This document shows, in pieces, positions 5,810 through 9,869 of a stretch of 9,869 nucleotides of DNA. Position 1 is the stretch's first letter. The number at the start of each line of letters is the position of its first letter. The stretch comes from Paracoccaceae bacterium. GTDB lineage: Bacteria > Pseudomonadota > Alphaproteobacteria > Rhodobacterales > Rhodobacteraceae. The notes beneath the pieces are model-generated. The model saw nothing but the letters and a program-made list of their open reading frames with translations, searched no databases and had not been told where the DNA came from. Position numbers and translations under genes: made by a program. The stretch covers positions 2,195-12,063 of the forward strand of contig JAESQH010000117.1 of assembly GCA_016765235.1 (NCBI GenBank). The letters run 5' to 3'.

Positions 5810-5841
5810 ATTGCGTTTATCCGAAAGGATGCGCAGATTGA

Positions 5842-5870
5842 AACCTCGGGTTAACGCCCGGGGTTTTTTC
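5842..5870 (+). terminator. Rho-independent terminator after rplQ
   Basis: AACCTCGGG (5842-5850) pairs with CCCGGGGTT (5857-5865), nine pairs with one G-U, around a TTAACG loop. It runs into six Ts (5864-5869). It lies 33 nt after the rplQ stop and ends the rpsM-rplQ transcript. The permease gene begins only 20 bp later, so that gene needs its own promoter or read-through. Confidence 0.9.
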
Positions 5871-5889
5871 TTGTTGGCGGGCATATACA

Positions 5890-7107
5890 ATGACAATTTT
5901 TGACGTCGTACTTATCCTGATCGCTTTAGTGTTGGCCGGATGGGCGTTGACCCCCAAAGCACACAATAACGCATGGTGGCAGGCGACAGTAACGCCACTT
6001 GCCTCGATTATCGGTAGTGGCTTTCTGGTAATTGCACCACTTTTGGCCGCGGTGGCAGGATCGCTTGCTGTTGTCGCAATGCTGATCATCGTGACCCTCG
6101 CGTTTGCAATTGGCCATGTGATCCGCTTCAATATTCGCCACAGCGAAAAACTGGAAGCCACGTCAAACGGCCCTCGAAACTTGCGGTTTGCTGCTAGAAT
6201 ATCCAACGTCTCGTTAAGCGTGGCTTATGTTATTTCGGTGGCGTTTTACATCCGCTTGCTGGCATCGTTCGCACTATCCATGACGCCATTTGCCAACGAT
6301 ACGATGGAAGCAGCCCTCGCCACGGCAATACTTGCCACAATTGGTGTCATCGGTTGGGCTAAAGGTCTTAAGGGCTTAGAGATGGTCGAGACGATCTCCG
6401 TTTCCATCAAGCTATCCATCATCGTTGCCCTGCTGGTTGCCCTGTTTGTTTACAACTTCGATCATGGTGTTTGGAGCGCTGATTTGCCCAAATCCGACGA
6501 TGATATGTTAACCCGCCTTCGTATGCTCGGCGGTATGTTATTGGTCGTGCAGGGGTTTGAGACGTCTCGTTACCTCGGCGGGTCATATTCAGCCGACATG
6601 CGGGCGCGCACCATGCTTTGGGCGCAAGCTTCAAGCGCCGTGATATATGTACTGTTCGTGGCATTGGTCGTGCCGGTGCTGATATATTTGCCGTCTGGCA
6701 CGGCAGATGACACCGCCATTATCGAAGTTTCGGGTTATGTCGCGTGGGTGCTACCTTTCATGCTGATTTTCGCGGCATTGATGAGCCAGCTTTCCGCAGG
6801 CATCGCCGACACAGTCGGGGCAGGCGGCCTTGTGGCCGAAGAAACCGGAAACCGCATGCCGGAACGGTTGGCCTATCCCGCCCTGATCGCGTTTTCGATC
6901 GCGCTGATCTGGCTGTTCGATATATTCGAGGTCATTGCCATCGCATCGCGAACCTTCGCCTTTTATTACATGATGCAAACTGTCATCGGAATTATTGTGA
7001 CACGCAAACTGTTAACGGGCCGTAAACGCACCGTACAATTGATCTGGTTCAGCCTATTGGCGGTTATTTTGGCACTGATTGTGATTTTCGCCATCCCGGC
7101 AGAGTAG
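5890..7107 (+). CDS. APC-superfamily-like (LeuT-fold) integral membrane permease, substrate unknown
   Basis: A 405-aa very hydrophobic protein with about 11-12 predicted membrane segments (roughly 3-20, 35-57, 58-80, 103-130, 138-156, 168-190, 213-229, 242-268, 283-310, 328-349, 352-371, 383-402). Two stretches recall amino acid-polyamine-organocation transporters: TPLASIIGSGFLVIAPLL (35-52), with a GSG break like the unwound first core helix, and LLVVQGFETSRYLGG (217-231), like the broken sixth helix that ends in a GFE motif. APC members move amino acids, amines or ions using ion gradients; the substrate cannot be told. A short extra helix precedes the core. The start ATG at 5890 has only a weak GGCGGG upstream, so the start is moderately sure. 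The gene follows the rplQ terminator by 20 bp and precedes rarA by 42 bp. It could be a member of an uncharacterised permease family. Confidence 0.72.
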   Translation: MTIFDVVLILIALVLAGWALTPKAHNNAWWQATVTPLASIIGSGFLVIAPLLAAVAGSLAVVAMLIIVTLAFAIGHVIRFNIRHSEKLEATSNGPRNLRFAARISNVSLSVAYVISVAFYIRLLASFALSMTPFANDTMEAALATAILATIGVIGWAKGLKGLEMVETISVSIKLSIIVALLVALFVYNFDHGVWSADLPKSDDDMLTRLRMLGGMLLVVQGFETSRYLGGSYSADMRARTMLWAQASSAVIYVLFVALVVPVLIYLPSGTADDTAIIEVSGYVAWVLPFMLIFAALMSQLSAGIADTVGAGGLVAEETGNRMPERLAYPALIAFSIALIWLFDIFEVIAIASRTFAFYYMMQTVIGIIVTRKLLTGRKRTVQLIWFSLLAVILALIVIFAIPAE

Positions 7108-7149
7108 ACACATCTTTTCCTTTGCTGCGTTTCACGATAGGTCTGGACT

Positions 7150-8451
7150 ATGGCCGATCTTTTTGACACCGCAGGCGAAACGCCCAGCAACGCCCCGCGC
7201 CCGCTGGCGGATCGGCTGCGCCCTAAAACTTTGGGCGAGGTGATCGGGCAAGAGCATATCCTTGGGTCTGATGGACCGCTGGGTCAGATGTTGGTTCATG
7301 ACAACTTGTCGTCGCTTATTCTGTGGGGTCCGCCAGGCGTGGGTAAAACCACAATCGCGCGGTTACTGGCGGACGAAACTGATATGACATTCGTGCAGAT
7401 TAGCGCGATTTTTACGGGAATGCCGGACCTGCGCAAGGTGTTTGAGGCCGCTAAGATACGCCGCCAAAATGGCAAAGGCACTTTGCTTTTCGTTGACGAA
7501 ATCCACCGTTTCAACAAAGCGCAGCAAGACGGGTCCCTGCCGCATATGGAAGACGGCACAATCCTTCTGATCGGCGCCACCACCGAAAACCCCAGTTTCG
7601 AGCTGAATTCTGCGGTACTTTCGCGGGCGCAAGTGATGATATTGAACCGCCTGACGTTGGCCGAGATGGAATTATTGATCCAACGGGCAGAGAAAGAAAT
7701 GGACAAGGCTTTGCCAGTGACAGCCGATGCACGTGATGCGTTGATGGAAATGGCTGACGGCGACGGACGGGCTTTGCTGAATTCTCTGGAACAGGTGTTC
7801 GTCTGGAAGGGTAAGGTCGACCGAGACGAAATTTCCAAGCGCCTCTCGCGGCGTGCGCCCAAGTATGATAAATCCGGCGAAGAACATTATAATCTGATCT
7901 CCGCGTTGCATAAATCCGTTCGCGGTTCCGACCCTGACGCGGCCCTTTACTGGTTCGCGCGAATGCTGCAAGGCGGCGAAGATCCGCGATATCTGGCACG
8001 CCGGATTACGCGAATGGCGGTCGAAGATATTGGTCTGGCCGACCCTGATGCGCAACGGCTTTGCCTTGATGCATGGCAAACGTATGAGCGCCTCGGTTCA
8101 CCTGAAGGGGAACTCGCGCTCGCGCAATCGGTCATGTATCTGGCCCTCGCTCCGAAATCGAATGCGTCGTATTCCGCGTTTAGTAATGCGATGGCAGCCG
8201 CGAAACAGACCGGGTCCGAGCCCCCACCGAAACATATCCTGAATGCGCCAACATCCATGATGAAAGATCAGGGCTTTGGCAAAGGGTATCAGTATGACCA
8301 CGACTCCGAAGACGGGTTTTCGGGGCAGAATTATTTCCCTGACACCATGAAACGCGGCGTGTATTATTCGCCTGTCGAACGCGGGAATGAGCGGGAACTT
8401 AAAAAGCGCCTCGATTACTTCGCCAAATTACGCGCCAAGCGGAAGGATTAA
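7150..8451 (+). CDS. rarA: Replication-associated recombination protein A (RarA/MgsA AAA+ ATPase)
   Basis: Encodes a clamp-loader-like AAA+ ATPase (433 aa, usual 420-450) that works at stalled replication forks and is related to eukaryotic Mgs1/WRNIP1. After the RPLADRLRPKTLGEVIGQ start come Walker A GPPGVGKTT (60-68) and Walker B LLFVDEIHRFNKAQQD (112-127). Sensor 1 and the arginine finger lie in GATTENPSFELNSAVLSRA (142-160), and sensor 2 in DGRALLNSLE (205-214). The C-terminal tetramerisation region has KSVRGSDPDAALYWFARML and ARRITRMAVEDIGLADP. All catalytic motifs look intact. The ATG has only weak Shine-Dalgarno complementarity. It is 42 bp after the permease, and crcB begins 1 bp after its stop, with the GGAAGGA ribosome site of crcB inside the rarA end, so the two are likely co-translated. 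Confidence 0.97.
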   Translation: MADLFDTAGETPSNAPRPLADRLRPKTLGEVIGQEHILGSDGPLGQMLVHDNLSSLILWGPPGVGKTTIARLLADETDMTFVQISAIFTGMPDLRKVFEAAKIRRQNGKGTLLFVDEIHRFNKAQQDGSLPHMEDGTILLIGATTENPSFELNSAVLSRAQVMILNRLTLAEMELLIQRAEKEMDKALPVTADARDALMEMADGDGRALLNSLEQVFVWKGKVDRDEISKRLSRRAPKYDKSGEEHYNLISALHKSVRGSDPDAALYWFARMLQGGEDPRYLARRITRMAVEDIGLADPDAQRLCLDAWQTYERLGSPEGELALAQSVMYLALAPKSNASYSAFSNAMAAAKQTGSEPPPKHILNAPTSMMKDQGFGKGYQYDHDSEDGFSGQNYFPDTMKRGVYYSPVERGNERELKKRLDYFAKLRAKRKD

Positions 8452-8452
8452 C

Positions 8453-8833
8453 ATGCCGGTATTACTTCAAGTCGCCCTTGGCGGCGCGCTCGGCGCCTCA
8501 CTACGGTTCCTAAGTGGCGCAATGATTTTGCGCGCGATGGGAAGCGGTTTTCCGTACGGCACGATGTTCGTCAATGTTATCGGCTCGTTCCTGATGGGGT
8601 TGTTGGCGTTCTATTTGATGGAGCGAATGGACGGCAGTTTCTCGCGGTATGCCCCGTTTTTAATGACAGGGCTGCTCGGCGGATTTACAACATTTTCCGC
8701 CTATTCGCTCGATGCGCTTTACTTGTTGGAGCGCGGGCGTTATGCGAGCGCCAGCATATACATGGGCGGCTCGGTCGTCCTCGCCATTGGCGCGCTATTC
8801 CTTGGAATGACAATCGCACGGAGCCTGACATGA
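8453..8833 (+). CDS. crcB: Fluoride ion channel CrcB (Fluc)
   Basis: Encodes a small inner-membrane fluoride exporter (126 aa, family 110-135) that works as an antiparallel dimer with two pores. Four membrane helices are visible. Family signatures are GGALGASLRFLSG (10-22), GTMFVNVIGSFLMG (36-49) with the pore-lining Asn N41, and GLLGGFTTFSAYSLD (73-87) with the phenylalanine pair F78/F81 and the TTFS turn near the central sodium site. The start used is ATG 8453, 1 bp after rarA, because GGAAGGA lies 5 nt upstream and the protein then begins at the first helix; an earlier in-frame ATG at 8387 lies inside rarA and adds non-family sequence. The stop overlaps the next start as ATGA. No fluoride riboswitch is visible upstream, as the gene is inside an operon. 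Confidence 0.95.
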   Translation: MPVLLQVALGGALGASLRFLSGAMILRAMGSGFPYGTMFVNVIGSFLMGLLAFYLMERMDGSFSRYAPFLMTGLLGGFTTFSAYSLDALYLLERGRYASASIYMGGSVVLAIGALFLGMTIARSLT

Positions 8834-9869
8834 GTGGCGTACATATTCGCGAAGTAGATGCAGACGGCGACGATCAACGCCTTGACCGCTGGTTTCGGCG
8901 TGTGTACCCGCATGTTCCGCAGGGGCGGATTGAAAAGATGTGCCGCAAGGGCGAAATCCGTGTGGATGGCGGGCGCGTGAAAGCCTCCACTCGTTTGGCC
9001 GAGGGGCAGTCCGTGCGTATTCCGCCGTTACCAACACCCGACGAGGCCGCGAAACTGCGGGCTGAACGCGTGCATGTTTCGGATGCTGATGCGCGGATGA
9101 TTCAGGATTGCGTGATCTATAAAGACGACGATGTTATCGTGCTGAACAAACCTGCGGGTTTGGCGGTGCAGGGTGGTACGAACACCACGCGCCACGTTGA
9201 CGGCATGCTTGAAGCGTTGCGTTATGATCTGGAAGCCAAGCCCAAACTGGTGCATCGGCTTGATAAAGACACCTCCGGCATTTTGCTGTTGGCGCGAAAC
9301 GGGCAGGCGGCCAAAGGGCTGACCATGGCGTTTCGTAACAAGTTTACGCAGAAGATTTATTGGGCCTTGGTTGCAGGGCATCCCGATCAAATGGTTGGTA
9401 CGGTCCGTTTTGGCTTGGTTAAACAGGCAGGGCATGGGCCGCATGGCGCAGGTGAAAAGATGATCTGCATTCCGCCGCGTGAAATTGACGAAACGCCGGG
9501 GGCGAAACGCGCCACGACGGATTTCGTTGTGATCGAAACGGTTGGAAAACGTGCGACATGGCTAGGCCTTTCGCCGATCACCGGACGCACACACCAGTTG
9601 CGTGCGCATATGGCCGAGATCGGCTGCCCGATTGCGGGGGACGGCAAGTACGGTGGCGGCTCTCAGGTTAACGAGGGCGAAGGCTGGGGATCGCAACTTG
9701 GTGGTGTGATTTCCAAGAAAATGCACCTACACGCCCGATCGATCAAATTCCAGCACCCGCGCACGGGTAAAGAGTTGATGTTCGAAGCTGACTTGCCGGA
9801 CCACATGCAACGCACATGGGATTTCTTTAACTGGAATCTGAAGTGGGCCCCAAAAGATCCGTTCGCGAT
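8830..9869 (+). CDS. rluC: RluC-family 23S rRNA pseudouridine synthase (3' end outside window)
   Basis: An open frame of 346 codons from ATG 8830 reaches the window end without a stop. The product is a RluA/RluC-type pseudouridine synthase that isomerises uridines in 23S rRNA. It has an N-terminal S4-like RNA-binding domain (RLDRWFRRVYP through SVRIP, about 17-65), the catalytic motif HRLDKDTSGILLLAR (142-156) with Asp145 as the expected nucleophile, and LSPITGRTHQLRAHMAEIG near the C-terminal half. VLNKPAGLAVQGG (104-116) is the other family block. The protein is nearly complete, since these enzymes are usually 310-350 aa. Which uridines it modifies (RluC-like 955/2504/2580 or RluD-like) cannot be settled; the S4 domain plus gene order favours RluC-like. 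The ATG overlaps the crcB stop by 4 bp with CGGAG 6 nt upstream, so it is probably translationally coupled. Confidence 0.92.
   Translation, partial: MSGVHIREVDADGDDQRLDRWFRRVYPHVPQGRIEKMCRKGEIRVDGGRVKASTRLAEGQSVRIPPLPTPDEAAKLRAERVHVSDADARMIQDCVIYKDDDVIVLNKPAGLAVQGGTNTTRHVDGMLEALRYDLEAKPKLVHRLDKDTSGILLLARNGQAAKGLTMAFRNKFTQKIYWALVAGHPDQMVGTVRFGLVKQAGHGPHGAGEKMICIPPREIDETPGAKRATTDFVVIETVGKRATWLGLSPITGRTHQLRAHMAEIGCPIAGDGKYGGGSQVNEGEGWGSQLGGVISKKMHLHARSIKFQHPRTGKELMFEADLPDHMQRTWDFFNWNLKWAPKDPFA

Noticed and set aside
5849..5858. GGTTAACGCC shared by the rplQ terminator and the direct repeat at 289-298
   Set aside because: In the terminator it is simply part of the stem and loop; a 10-base match is not enough to claim a common mobile repeat.
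8387..8452. Earlier in-frame start for crcB
   Set aside because: It lies inside rarA, adds 22 residues unlike CrcB, while ATG 8453 has a good ribosome site and family N-terminus.

Overview
All recognisable genes lie on the + strand. The window covers the end of the spc ribosomal-protein cluster plus the alpha cluster of a proteobacterium. The order rplO-secY-adk-rpsM-rpsK-rpoA-rplQ has adk inserted after secY and no rpsD before rpoA, which is typical of Alphaproteobacteria. The rarA-crcB-rluC-like string beyond it, the protein sequences and the moderate GC content suggest a Rhodobacterales (Roseobacter-type) genome. That assignment rests on remembered gene order and protein style, not on a search.

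Layout. Positions 1-231 hold the C-terminal end of a gene that does not belong to a ribosomal operon. It looks like an Abi-family (AbiD/AbiF type, Abi_2) abortive-infection protein and sits where rpmD would normally adjoin rplO. Positions 232-539 contain no convincing gene. They hold a 15-bp direct repeat pair around a three-unit 11-bp tandem repeat, followed by a weak promoter candidate. The ribosomal genes then resume: rplO (540-998), a structured leader with competing stem-loops, secY (1129-2484), and adk overlapping secY by 4 bp (2481-3128). A near-consensus sigma-70 promoter (3151-3178) and a structured leader start a second unit: rpsM (TTG start), rpsK, rpoA and rplQ. Hairpins occupy the rpsK-rpoA and rpoA-rplQ gaps. 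A clear Rho-independent terminator (5842-5870) closes the unit.

Positions 5890-7107 encode an APC-superfamily-like (LeuT-fold) permease of unknown substrate. It is followed by rarA (replication-fork AAA+ ATPase), crcB (fluoride channel) and an RluC-type 23S rRNA pseudouridine synthase that runs off the right edge. The last three are tightly packed, with gaps of 1 bp or an overlap, and are probably co-translated.

Functionally, the core supplies ribosomal proteins L15, S13, S11 and L17, the Sec translocon channel, adenylate kinase and the RNA polymerase alpha subunit. The two most unusual points are the defence-like gene with its repeats placed inside the ribosomal operon, and the strongly structured leaders before secY and rpsM.
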